From positions 467,512,740-467,576,739 of the forward strand of contig CM042686.1 in assembly GCA_023614405.1 (NCBI GenBank): a stretch of DNA of 64,000 nt, given 5' to 3'. The notes beneath the pieces were generated by a model. The model did no database searches, was not told where the DNA came from, and was given only the letters and a program-made list of their open reading frames with translations. Position numbers and translations under genes: made by a program. Of the stretch, positions 26,601-38,290 are shown piece by piece (within the stretch, counting starts at the first letter, position 1; each line of letters opens with the position of its first letter). Source of the DNA: Avena insularis. Its lineage: Eukaryota; Streptophyta; Magnoliopsida; Poales; Poaceae.

Positions 26601-27600
26601 AGGCGAAGCGATGTGCGGGATTTTATGTCCAGTGGCGGTCTGCTGCATGCTGGTGACGATCGCGCTCTAGCGCGCGCTGAGCACGGCGTAGAGAGAATGG
26701 GCGGCGGCGCTGGGGTGTGGTCCAGGGCCTGGGTGTGATCGAGGGGTGGACAGGGGGTGGTGGTAGCGTTAGGCGGAGCTAGTGGTGGCGCTGGAATGGC
26801 ACGGTGCGGTCTGTGGCGCTCTATCCACGATTGGCTGGTGGCGACCATAAAGTGGCGGCGCTCCACTGCTGCTGCGGCTTAGGGGTAGGCCGGTGGGGTG
26901 CTGGTTGGACTCAGGGGGGACAAGGGAGTGCAGAGGGGGTCACATGGGGGACAATGGCTTAAGTACAAACAATAATAGTTAGGCCACTTATTTTCTGCAT
27001 GCCACCTGTTCGACACAATGGCCGCATGAGAAAAGTTTTTGAATTTTTGGATGATTTTTGGTGGAGTTGCTAGGCACATGCTTAAGCCTCTATGGTTGCT
27101 TGGGTTTTGAAAATGGAGCTCATTTGAGTGGTTTTTGAATAAGTGGGATCTTCTCATATGAACTACATTCAATTTTCAATTGCCATTTAAAATTAGTGTT
27201 TGAAAGTTTTTGGTAGATCACAAAGTGGGCCTTGGTACATCATTACATGTACTAGCAAGGGGTGAAAAGATCCCCATTTGTTTCTGTTATGTTTTGAGTT
27301 CTAGGAATAGCCAAAGTAGGCATGGTAGTTAAAATGGCACAAATGACCATTTCCTTCTTTTATTCATTTTGATTTGTTTTTTTTTGGATTAGTTTGGAGA
27401 TGATCTAGATGATGTTTATTTCACCTTAGAATCATTTTTCAAGCAATGGATCACTTAATCATGGCAATTCAAAATAACTCCTATTTAAATGCACACATAT
27501 ATGATTGCTTTAATCATTTTAAATGGAAAAGTTTTTGTTAACTCTAATTTTTGATGATTTGGATCTTGATAACCTTGGATTAAAGTTTTGGGATGTTACA
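23664..27600 (-). repeat. Element G 5' LTR
   Basis: Pairs with 9687-13611. On the minus strand it runs from TGTAACATCCC (27600) to GGGTGTTAACA (23664). It contains the promoter copy that would drive G: TATA box at 26334-26342, GC-rich transcribed block about 25880-26940. The remainder is AT-rich and non-coding. Confidence 0.92.
26334..26342 (-). promoter_or_regulatory. TATA box in G 5' LTR
   Basis: TATAAAAGG on the minus strand, followed by AGCCCTCCCC, identical to the F box. Transcription would be expected about 30 bases further on, near 26305, reading towards lower coordinates. Confidence 0.65.
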
Positions 27601-27772
27601 GACATTGTACTAACTATGTGCTTGTAATGTATAATATGTGAAATGCATATTTGGTTCTTATTTGGATCTTGTTTTCCATTGTGTGACTAGTTCTGTGCAT
27701 GAAGTTGAGCTCAAAACACATATGCATGATGTAATTATGAGTGTTTGCTTTATGTTACATGACTAGGGGGGT

Positions 27773-28800
27773 ATGGAAATGGGTGTAGAGGATGATATCG
27801 AATAACAGCGTATGGAGCGTGAAACTAAGGAAAAGGCGGATGAAGATGCCAGAATGCGGGCAAATTTACCACCACCACCAATGAGGCCGTTGATGGAGCA
27901 GAGTTTCATGCAGTACATGCAAATGATGCAAGAGTCCCAGAACAAGTTTATGGAGGGATTAGTGGATCGAGTGGGACATCAAAGAGAACCTGAAGGGCGT
28001 AGTGTGAGTCTTTCTGACTTTCAAAATGCAAGGCCTTTACCTTTTGCATCAGCCCCTGAACCAATGGATGTAGAGGATTGTCTAGCAGATACAAAGAGAA
28101 AGTTGAAAATTGTAGGATGCAATGATGAGGAAAAGTTAAGGTATGCAACACATCTCTTAACTGGACCTGCAACATCATGGTGGGAGAATCAGTTTGCAAT
28201 GCAACCTCTAGGAAGAGAGTATACCTGGGAGGAGTTTAAGCAAAGATTCCGTGAGTATCATGTTCTGGAAAGTGTGATGGAGTTGAAGCCCAGGGAGTTT
28301 GAAGAACTTCAGTAGGGATATACCAGTGTCATGAAGTATATTCGGGAGTTTAGTCAACTATCTCATTATGCTGAGGATGAAGTGAGCACTGAGGAAAAGA
28401 GGAAGAAACGTTTCCTGCGTGGTTTAAATCCATTTGTTAAGATGCAGCTGAGGCTGGCCAATAAGGCAACTTTTCAACAGTTACTAGATGCAGCTAACAC
28501 ATCTTAGGATGATTACAATAATGTCCAAGAGGACGAAGGAAAAGAGCAAAGAAGGAAACTAAGAGGATCCAAGCAAGTAAGCGTAAACCCAATTTGGAGT
28601 TCAAACCCAGGAATCGACCCTTCAATAAAAACAACAATACTAACAAGAATAATAGTGGAGGTCAGTCCAACCCTAGGAGGAATATTATATGCAACAATTG
28701 TGGTATTCTAGGGCATTTCCAAAGGGAATGTAAGAAGCCAGTAATCATATGCTATGGTTGTGGTCAAAAGGGGAACGTCTAGCCTGATTGCCCAAGCAAA
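27773..28800 (+). pseudogene. Element A gag
   Basis: First in-frame ATG is 27773. A TAA follows ten codons later and a second ATG at 27812 opens a 168-codon frame. The retrotransposon Gag domain is recognisable (WWENQF near 28175, EEFKQRF near 28225, RFLRGLNP near 28410). Two zinc knuckles end the protein. CNNCGILGHFQREC (28690-28731) is intact. The second starts CYGCGQKG at 28750 and has lost its His (now Asn) and acquired a TAG at 28780. Other breaks are TAG at 28313, TAG at 28504 and a frameshift between about 28510 and 28594. The product would coat and package element RNA. Confidence 0.88.
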
Positions 28801-31800
28801 CCACCAGGTGGTTGGCCTACAACTAGCAGTGGTCAAGAAAGAGGCGGAGGTGGACAACCTAATAGAGGTGGAAGTTATGGAAAAAACGACAATGGCAAGA
28901 GAGGCAGACCTACTGGAAAGCTTAATTGCGCAACCTTGGAGGAGGTGGATAACTCGGATCAAGCAGTGATAGGTATGCTCAATATTCTCACAAATCCTGG
29001 AAACATTCTATTTTATACAGGTGCAACTACTTCATTCATATCTGAACAATTTTGTGATAAGTTCGGGATTAGAAGGGCACCATTAGAAAAACATATGACC
29101 GTAGTTACCGCTGGAGGGATCGTGGTAGTTAGAAACATAAAATTAAACCAAGTTATCTCAATCTATGGTCAAACCTATTATGCGGATCTCTATGTGATTC
29201 CATTAGGGGGAATAGCAATAGTGTTGGGAATAGATTGGATGACTGAGTATGGAGCTCAGATCAATTGTGAGGATAAAACCATTTCAATCAAGTCTCTAAT
29301 TGGAGGAAGGATAGTCTATCAGGTAGATAAACATAGTCATATCATGGTAGATCTGCAATTGAACTCAATGAAGGAGGTCAAATTGGAAGATATTCCTGTT
29401 GTGAAGGAATTTCAAGATGTTTTTCCAGCAGAGTTACCAGGAATGCCACTTGATAGAGAAATAGAGTTCACTATTGACCTGATACCTAGTACATCACCAA
29501 TAGCCCAAGCACCGTACAAGATGGGACCAAAAGAATTAATAGAGCTCAAGGAGCAAATTGATGAGTTAGCTAGAAAAGGATTTATTCAGGAAAGTGTATT
29601 CCCATGGGGAACTTCGGTAATTTTTGTGGATAAAAGAGATAGAGGACGAAGAATGTGTGGTGATTATAGAAATCTCAATAATGTTACCATCAAGAACAAA
29701 TATCCATTGCCAAGAATCCAAGATCTATTTGATCAAGTCAAAGGAGCTGGAGTGTTTTCCAAGATTGATCTAAGATCAGGGTACCATCAGATAAAAATCA
29801 AACCTGAAGATGTTCCAAAAACAGCATTTGTGTCAAGGTATGGACACCATGAGTATCTCGTCATACCTTTTGGATTGACCAATGCACCAACAATATTCAT
29901 GAACCTGATGAACAAAATCTCCATGCCTTATTTGGATAAGTTTATCATAGTGTTTATTGATGATATTTTGATATACTCAAAGGATAAAGAAGAGCATGAT
30001 GATCATTTGAGAATAGCATTGCAACTCTTGAGAGAACATAAGCTGTATGCTAAATTCAGCAAGTGTGAATTTTGGCTAGACAAGGTAGAATTTCTTGGTC
30101 ATGTGATCAGTAAGGATGGAATTGTGGTGAATCCGTCCAAAGTTCAATCAGTATTGGAATGGAATGCACCAACTAATGTGAAACAAATCCGAGGTTTCTT
30201 AGGCATGGCAGGCTACTATCAGAGATTCATTGAAAGTTTTTCCAAGATAGCTAGACCAATGACCAAATTTCTAAGAAAGAATGCACCATTCATATGGGAT
30301 GAGAAGTGCGAAGCAAGTTTTCAGGAATTGAAAACCAGATTAACAACCGCACCAATCTTAGTTATACCAGAAACTAGAAAAGATTACGCAGTATATTGTG
30401 ACGCATCTAAATAAGGACTAGGATGTGTGCTAATGCAAGATCGCAAGGTAATTGCTTATGGTTCTAGACAACTCAAACCTCATGAAGTCAATTACCCAAC
30501 ACATGATTTGGAGTTAGCAGCAGTGGTCTTTGCTTTGAAAGGATGGATACATTTTCTCTATGGAGCAAGATGTGAACTATACACGGATCATAAAAGTCTT
30601 AAATATTTCTTTACTCAGAAGGAGCTGAATATGAGGTAGAAAAGATGGCTAGAGTTGATTAAGGATTATGATCTTACAATTAACTATACTCCAGGAAAGG
30701 CCAATATAGTAGCAGATGCTTTAAGTCGGGAGAATACGGATACTCAACCCATTAATAGGGAATTACCAAAATAGTTGCAAATGGATTTGGAAAGGTTAGA
30801 AATACTATTCCTAAGGACAAAAGTTCATGTAGGCTTAGCTACCATCAGGGTCGTAGAAGAGCAAAGCAGTGATCTTCGTCATGAGATCTATCGACATCAA
30901 CTTGATGATCCATTTAGTCCTGAATAAATCAGAAGAATTTCCGAAGGAAAAAAAATCAGTTTTTACCTAGGAGATTATGGATCTTTATGGTTCCAAAACC
31001 ATCTTTGTGTACCAGATGTATCGAAGATCAGAGAGGTGATACTTTGAGAAGCACATGAAACACCATATTCAATTCATCTAGGAAGTATGAAGATGTACAT
31101 GGATCTTAAGGAATTATTCTGGTGGAATAACATGAAAAGGGATATTGCAAAGTATGTATCTGAATGCCATACTTGCCAAAGGGTAAAAGTAGAACATCAA
31201 AGTCCAGCAGGACCATTAGAACCTTTAGGAATTACGGAATGGAAATGGGAAGAAATTGGTATGGATTTTATTACAGGATTACCTATGACACCGAATCGAA
31301 AGGATATGATATGGGTGATTGTGGATAGATTCACGAAAAGTGCACATTTTATCCCGGTAAATCAAAAATATAATGCCAAGAAGTTAGTAGAAATCTATGT
31401 CAAAGAGATAGTAAGTAAGCACGGAGTACCCAAGAAGATTGTATCATATAGAGGATCTATGTTTACTTCAGCATTTTGGAAACAATTACATGAAGCACTT
31501 GGCTCGAAGTTGGATTTCAGCACAACCTATCATCCCGAAACTGGAGGCCAAACAGAAAGAACCAATCAAATCTTGGAGGACATGCTTAGAGCTTGTGCAT
31601 TAGATTTTGGAGGTTCGTGAGATCATCTACCGTTGGCAGAATTTTCCTACAATAATAGCTATCCGAGTAGTTTGAAAGCAGCACCATATCAAGTACTTTA
31701 TGGGAGAAGATGTAGATCACCGATATGTTGGTATGAACCTGGTAGTAGCAAGGATTTTGCACCAGACTATATCAAGGAGAAGCAAGATATCATCGACATT

Positions 31801-32319
31801 ATTCGAGATCGATTGAAGATAGCTCAAAGTCGACAGAAGAGTTATGCTGATCAAAGTCGGAGATCATGGCATCCAGAAGTGGGGGATATGCTATATCTCA
31901 AAGTAAGTCCAATGAAGGGAGTTAACAGATTCGGAGTTAAAGGAAAACTAAGTCCATGATATATCGGACCATTTAAGATACTGAGTCAGAATATAACAAT
32001 AGCTTAAGCTCTTGAGTTACCAAAAAGATTGGCTCAAGTTCATAATGTTTTCCATGTGTCACAGTTACGAAAATGTCTTAAAGTTCCTGATGATGCAATT
32101 ACACATCAAAAAATTGAGTTACAAGTAGATTTGACTTATGTTGAGAAACCCTGTAAAATTCTGGAAGAGAACTGGAAAAGGTTGAGAAACAGGGCAATCA
32201 AATACTGCAAAGTGCAATGGGAACATCACCCAGAAAGAGAAGCCACATGGGAGAAAGAGGATGACTTAAAAGAAGCATATCTAGAACTATTCAGGTACAC
32301 ATCAGCAAACTTCGGATGA
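28801..32319 (+). pseudogene. Element A pol: protease, reverse transcriptase, RNase H, integrase, chromodomain-like tail
   Basis: One mostly continuous frame follows the zinc knuckles. The protease site, normally Asp-Thr-Gly, reads Tyr-Thr-Gly (29014-29022). Reverse transcriptase is well kept to 30414 with FIDD at 29953-29964. RNase H spans about 30385-30720, with a break at 30412 and TAG at 30637. Integrase has a zinc finger near 31060-31180, first Asp at 31264, second catalytic Asp replaced by Tyr at 31447, and Glu at 31555. The tail to 32319 includes an EATWE chromodomain-like signature. Other stops lie near 30772, 30925, 31045, 31618, 31957 and 32005. Protease and integrase have each lost a catalytic Asp, so A is not autonomous even apart from its stops. 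Confidence 0.9.
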
Positions 32320-32329
32320 AGTTTAATTT

Positions 32330-32339
32330 AAGGGGGAAG
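32330..32339 (+). other. Element A polypurine tract
   Basis: AAGGGGGAAG lies three bases before the 3' LTR, as expected for the plus-strand primer. Confidence 0.75.
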
Positions 32340-32341
32340 TC

Positions 32342-32931
32342 TGTAACACCCCAGCATTTAGGAACCAACGAAGGGTAGAAATAGGAATTTGTGCAATATG
32401 CATGCATTCATCTGTAAAATTGGGGTAATTTTTTCGCCAAATAAAAACCTAAATAGATTAGAGTTTATTTCACTATCTAGAGGTAGGAATAGCTCTCTGA
32501 AGTGATTGCTACAAATTTTGACATGACCTTTAGACATTATTGTGTTTTGGGGGGAATATTTTGAATTCAAATTTGAAATTCAAATCATTTGAATAATATT
32601 TAAAAAAATTAGAAGTTACAATCATAAAGTGGTTTTCCAAAAGGATGTATTAACATTGTTTGATATTATATTAAACATCAATATGAATTTAAGATAAGGA
32701 ACTTCAAATAAGAAATGAATTCTTATTCTTTTCTTTATTACATAATAAGATTACAAATGAAGATATTCACAATCAGACAGAAAATTACAAGGAATATGGT
32801 CCAATAAAATGAGCCTTTATTAAATCAAAGTAATACTATTACAATATTCTTTACAAAGAGAATGGAAATAAGATTACAAGGAAGACCTATACTATTTATC
32901 TACTCCTATACTAAATCTTGAGCATCTAGAC
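32342..32931 (+). repeat. Element A 3' LTR, first part
   Basis: Starts TGTAACACCCC after the purine tract and is AT-rich. It is cut by element B; the last five bases TAGAC (32927-32931) are the target duplication, repeated at 47166-47170. No gene. Confidence 0.85.
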
Positions 32932-33747
32932 TATTGGGGGGATACCCCCGGGTAGGGTCATACTGGGGTATAAAGGCCGAGTTAGCCGAGGTACGACACG
33001 GTCAAAGCAAGTGATGGCCGGGTCTCCTCAAGGCAGGACGACGCACGGGGTAACCCGACCTGGTGAGTATCCACCTAACATTAACCCGGCCGACATAAAA
33101 TGTAAGTCGGCCATGCTTGATTTGCCATGCATGCAGGTACCCTCGTAGCCGGGTTAGCCAAGCGCTAGATGGGCTACCACTTGGCTTCCAAGAGAAGGAA
33201 GGAATCTCCCGTTGGTCAAAAGGTGGCCACTGTCCACTTTAGCATGAGCGATGCGAACAGAGGGAAGGACCAATGGGGCGCGGCCGACAAAGGTGACGCG
33301 GGCGATGTCGGCTGACATAGCCCATATCTGCTGACGCCAAAAGACAAGGGGCTCACATAGGGTTATGTCCATAGTCCGGACTCGCCGTTTAAAGTGAATA
33401 AAGATGCATCTAGATTTAACCAAAGGGCATATTCAGGGAATATGCCTCCATGTATGCCCTAACATTGTAACCTGGGCTCCCCTATATAAGGAGCACCAGG
33501 ACCTCCATAGCAGGGGATCTATCATTCTGTCTTAGGAGAACTCTAGAGCATTGTAGTGGCGGGGGGGTAAGAGAACTAGTCTCCTTCTCACGAACAGCTC
33601 AAGGAGCCCTTGTAATCCACCATTTACAGAGTGAAATACAAACATCCATGTGTGGAATCACCACACTATCCCTCCCTGGATTCCTCTAGTGCTCATTGGA
33701 CCCATCTTTTGCCTATCCATGGCATCTGTCGTGCCACCACCACGACA
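32932..33747 (+). repeat. Element B 5' LTR
   Basis: Matches 46347-47165. It contains a TATA box (33482-33491), a run of seven G near 33560 (twelve in the 3' copy), and ends CCACCACCACGACA. The start TATTGGGGG has lost the TG of the 3' copy (TGTTGGGGG). Confidence 0.93.
33482..33491 (+). promoter_or_regulatory. TATA box in B 5' LTR
   Basis: CTATATAAGG in GC-rich surroundings, identical in the 3' LTR at 46895-46904. A transcription start about 30 bases downstream (near 33515) would leave an R-U5 of about 230 bases. Confidence 0.65.
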
Positions 33748-33812
33748 GTTGGCGTACTGCAAAGCTAAGCGGTACCACCACCCTGACAGTTAACGTACCA
33801 TTAAGCTACATC
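33732..33812 (+). repeat. Imperfect tandem duplication across the B LTR/primer-site junction
   Basis: The LTR end plus the first 27 or so interior bases (CCACCACCACGACAGTTGGCGTAC and on to AAGCTA) is followed by a diverged second copy (CCACCACCCTGACAGTTAACGTACC and on to AAGCTA). Neither copy gives a primer site that I can assign confidently. The first starts TTGGCG, like the TGGCGCCC primer sites usual in this lineage, but then departs. Confidence 0.55.
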
Positions 33813-34097
33813 GAGGGTAAAATCCGAGCGGAAACATCTTGGCACAAGCGCGCATATCGTCTCTAGGCTCGTTCAGCGCTTTGGAGCGCTGGACTATGCC
33901 AGCGACAACGCAGGGAGCTTCAGCAGGAACCCTCCTCCGTGCAACAGCCTCTTCATCAAGCTTGGAGCGCACAAGATCTATGTTGGCATCGACGAGTCAT
34001 GCGTACATCCACGGCACATCGTCAAGGGAGGCAAACCACCTCTTAGTGCCGCTCGCGACAGGCATATCACGTGCCCGCAAGCTGCGTTGAGGTCATA
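33813..34097 (+). other. Element B leader
   Basis: Between the junction repeat and gag. An 84-codon Ala/Ser-rich frame (33839-34090) could be a shifted piece of the Gag N-terminus, but I see no motif to support it. Confidence 0.4.
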
Positions 34098-36540
34098 ATG
34101 ATCGTGCCAGACGCAGGAGCAAGCAATGACCCGGCGCCAGAGCCGAAAACAATGCCAAAGCAGGCAAGGTCTAGATTTCCTCCACTAGAGAGGCCAGAGA
34201 ATGTATTGCAGCAGGTGATAGATAATTTAGCAACACCCATAGCACCAGTAGTAGATCCGGCTCAGGCACATGCCGAGTTAGAGGAGACTACGCAAAAGAT
34301 GCTAGCTGGTGCGAGGAAAGTAGCTGAGCTGCAGCAGTCGCTGAAAATCACTCTGAGGGAGTATGCAAAGGTAAACCGTATAGATGGACTGAAAATCTCA
34401 GGTAGAAACCTGATTACTGAGATTGACAGGGAGTATGTGCCTAGGCCGGGTCAGACAGATACGATAGTAACTGCCGGACTGGAAACATACAACACGCCAG
34501 CTAAGACCCTCAGGGCTGCCAATGCAGCTGCCTCCGAGTTAGAAGGCTTAACCGGGGAAGCACGAGAAAGGCAACAGGAAAGAGTTAACCACCTGTTGAG
34601 GGTAGCGTGCCAGCAGAATGAGGAAATAAACAAGGCAAACACAACACAGCCCAGAGCATCTCAAGTGGTTCATTCGGCAAGGAATAACCTGACAAAATCC
34701 ATTGGAGCCGCGTCGTCTCCAGGTCATGGACCTAGGAGAGAGGAAGTGGTAACCTCGGGGAGACGAGACAAACAAATGGTGCCATATGACCAGGTTAGGG
34801 GAGGGAAAGGAAAAGCAGTACAAGTTGATGAGGATCGCCACAGTGCTAGCCGAGGTGAAGCTGCCTGAGGTAACCGCGACCAAGGCAACGCAGGTAAAAG
34901 GAACATCGTCAACGGTAATGCCAGACAGCGTAATCCGGCAGAAACAGGGCAAAATGTGCCTTGACAACACCAACAGCAGTACGTACCTCAGCAGGAGAGA
35001 AGTGCAGGCCAAGCAATGCAACTACAAAACACTCATCCAGATCAGGACAAATACAATGATGGTTATTCGGCAATGGTAGAAGCTGGATTCCCAAGACCAG
35101 AGCACCATGTGATTAGATCAAGATTAGGAAGCAGGAACCTGCAGCCGGATGATGCGCGGCAGAAGCTGAACCAAATTTACAGGTCGGATATGATCGAGGT
35201 ACAAGGTCCCCCGGGTCCAGCATGCTTCGGACCTCGGATCATGAAAGAACCACCCGTACCAATTTTCAGTTGGCCAGGGGAACAAAAACATACGATGGCA
35301 GCACCAAGCCAGAGGATTGGCTCATTGACTACACCACTATGGTTAAAATTGCAACGGGAAACTTGAGATGGGCTGTGAGATACGCGCCCCAGATGTTGGA
35401 AGGACCTGCAAGGGTTTGGTTAAACAACTTGCCGCCAGGAAATATCAACTATTGGTTAGATTTCGAGGAATTGTTCGTCAGCAACTTCTCGAGCACCTAC
35501 AAGAGGCCAAATAGGCCATAGACTTTGGCATTATGCAAACAGAGACCAAGTGAGCCAGACAGAGAGTTTCTGACTCGGTGGTGTAATGTGCACAACTCAT
35601 GCGAAGGGGTAATTGAATCACAAGCTATATCATGGTTCGCCCAAGGTTGCAGGTATGGAAGTATGTTGTGGCAGAGGTTACAGCGGGATATGCCAACCAC
35701 ACTGGCTGAGACAATCCGTATCACAGATTTGTATGCCTTGGGAGACCCAACGCAACCCTGGTTAATGTCAAGCGAGTCCAACAAGGAGTACTACAACAGA
35801 GATGGTTCCGGATCATCCAGGAGGAATGATTTCCGAGGTAAAAGAAGGGATGATCGTCCGGATTATCGGTACACCTCGCAGCAAGTGGCCGCTGTGGACC
35901 AAGATTAGCCCAATGCCGACACGAACCAGCGTCAGAAAACTGGAGGGCAACAGTGGCAAAAAAAAAGAGTGAAGGAAAGAAGCCCTGGAACCCGGAGCAG
36001 AAAAAACAGTGGCAAGAGAGAAAGGACCATCCGAGGTACATGTTCGAGTCTATGTTGGATCAGCCATGCAAGTTCCATACGCCAAGTCCAAATAGTCCGG
36101 CGAACCATACGACCTGGCAATGTGAATGGATGAGGAAGTTAGAACAAGGTAGTTCAGGGAATGCTCAGGCACCTCGGCATGATGGACCTCGGAATGAAGC
36201 ACCATGGTAGCAATTGCTCACTGGGGGGAATGGACAGTAGCTGATGCTGCCTCTGCCTCCACCGAGGTATGAGAGTCAGGAAAGGAGGGATGCGATGCAC
36301 CAGGTGAATAACCAACAGTAACAAGATCAAGGGTATCACGGCAATGAGGGGAGAAATGAGTACAGGGAGCATCATCAAAGTTACTGTGTGTTCACAATGG
36401 AAGAGACCGACAGAAAGAATTTGCAGCGCTGGCATATGGAGGTGAATGCAGTAATGCCGGCCGTGGTAAGGTACATGCCTTGGTCAGACCAGGAGATTAT
36501 TTGGAGTATCAAGGATCACTCGAAGCTTATGCCAAGTCCA
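34098..36540 (+). pseudogene. Element B gag
   Basis: ATG at 34098 opens a frame to 34868, where CGA appears changed to TGA. It continues in frame to about 35260, where a one-base shift moves it. The retrotransposon Gag domain is clear: TYDGSTKPEDWL (about 35290), GPARVWLNNLPP (about 35405) and EPDREFLTRW (about 35550). Further stops lie at 35519 and 35906, and another shift precedes 35953. Near 36065-36120 a CX2H...HX4C arrangement (CKFHTPS to WQC) is the modified zinc-binding motif of Tat Gag proteins, in place of a CCHC knuckle. The N-terminal 250 codons are Ala/Glu/Gln-rich and likely helical. Confidence 0.83.
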
Positions 36541-38290
36541 GGGACCTACGTGTGGTACTAGATCTGACGTTCATTGGGCCAAATATCAATGTGAGGTTTT
36601 TCAAGGTGCTGATAGACAATGGCAGTAGCATTAACATCGTGTAGAAGGATACCATGCACAAGTTGGGGATGTCATAGAATATGCTCCAGGCAACAAGGAC
36701 CACTTTTCATGGTGTTGTGCCAGGTATCTCCTATGAACCAATTGGAAAGGTCCGGTTTGATGTACTATTCGGCACAAGGGACAATTGCCGGACTGAGAAT
36801 TTGGAGTTTGAGGTGGTCAACTTGGAAAGCGCATATCACGTGTTACTCGGCCGACCCGCTCTGAACAAATTTATGGCAAGTACTCACATCAGTTACCTGA
36901 AGATGAAATTACCCAGACCAAGGGGAGTGATTACCATAGCTGGGGACTTCAGGCGCTCTATTGAGTGTTCTTCAGCCGGATCAAACCTGGTTGAGTCACT
37001 CGTGATCGCTCAGGAGAAGAGGAAAATCATGGAAGTGGTTGCACTGGCTTAGTCTGCACATCAGCATATTCCGTCTTCGAGTAACCCGCACGGGAGTGTT
37101 TCATTTCAAGTGATGAAGAATACGAAGAAATTGCTAGTTGATGACCGGTTTCTGGAGCGCATCGTAACCATTGGTGCCGAGTTAAGTGACAAATAGGAAA
37201 GCGAGCTCGTCAAATTCCTCCATGAGAATCGGGACATTTTTGCTTGGTCTACATAGGACCTGCAAGGTGTGCCAAGGGAGTTAGCCTAGCACTCTTTGAA
37301 TGTAAGACCCGGGGCAAAGCCGGTGAAGCAACCTCTCCACCGCTTCGCCGAGGATAGGAGAAAAGCCATTGGAGATGAGATACCTCAGCTCCTTGTAGCC
37401 AGATTTATCATGGAGGTACTTTACCTGGATTGGCTCTCTAATCCGGTGCTCGTGGATAAAAAGAAGGATGATCCGAATGTGGCAGTGGTATGGCGCATGT
37501 GTATTGATTACATGAACCTGAACAAGGCATGTCCAAAAGACCTATTTCCACTACCAAGGATAGATCAGGTCATAGATTCAACTGCTGGGTGTGAGTTGTT
37601 GTCATTCATAGATGCATATTCTAGCTTCCACCAGATACCCCTGAACCCGGATGATCAAATAAAAACTGCATTTATCACCCCGTATGGGGCTTATTGTTAT
37701 CGCACTATGCCGTTTGGATTATGTAATGCCAGAGCAACGTACCAATGATGCATGCAAAAATGTTTACATGATCAAATAGGTCGGAATGTGCAAGTTTATG
37801 TGGATGATGTGGTGATAAAAACCAAGGAAAGAAAAACGCTCCTTGAGGATATCCGACAAACATTCGCAAACCTAAGGAGGTTCTGGATGAAGCTTAACCC
37901 AAAAAAATGTACCTTTGGTGTATCGGCAGGAAAATTACTTGGTTTCCTTGTCTCCAGCCGAGGTATTGAAACTAATCCCACAAAAATCCGGGCTATAGAG
38001 AGAATGGAACTGCCAAAGTGCCTTAACAATGTGCAGAAGTTCACTGGTTGCCTGACATCGTTAAGCCAGTTTGTAAGTCGGCTGGCAGAGAAGGCCTTGC
38101 CCCTCTATCTATTAATGAAAAAGGCAGATAAATTTACATGGACACCGCAAGCTAATAGCGCATTCCATGAGTTAAAAAAGATGTTGTTCTCTACACCAAT
38201 ATTAGCTGCCACTACCCAAGGATCCAATGTTGCTCTATATAGCCACGACCAACCGAGTCGTAAGTGCAGTAATAGTAGTGGAACGTGATG
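36541..38290 (+). pseudogene. Element B pol: protease and reverse transcriptase
   Basis: Protease: VLIDNGSSINIV with Asp at 36615; Tat proteases usually read DGGSS, so the second residue is altered. HVLLGRPALNKF follows near 36840. Reverse transcriptase: PVLVDKK (37440), CIDYMNLNKACPKD (37500), FIDAYSSFHQI (37605), MPFGLCNA (37705) and the YVDD box at 37797-37808, then a connection domain to about 38220. Stops lie at 36642, 36675, 37050, 37194, 37254, 37287 and 37746. From protease to 38288 the frame is constant, so stops rather than frameshifts dominate. Confidence 0.88.

Larger units (their letters stand above)
9687..27600 (-). mobile_element. Element G: complete Tekay-type gypsy retrotransposon, minus strand, carrying solo LTR D
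   Basis: Two LTRs of about 3.93 kb (9687-13611 and 23664-27600) flank an interior holding orf0, gag and pol on the minus strand. Outer ends read TGTCAACACCC and GGATGTTACA on the plus strand. The flanks gacgt (9682-9686) and gacat (27601-27605) form a 5-base duplication with one later change. Without D the interior is about 5.83 kb, almost the same as F's 5.82 kb, and the proteins are nearly the same as F's, so G and F are one family. About 18 differences in the first 410 LTR bases suggest roughly 4 percent divergence. The C-terminal integrase part is a 444-codon open frame; the rest is broken by stops and a frameshift. Confidence 0.93.
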
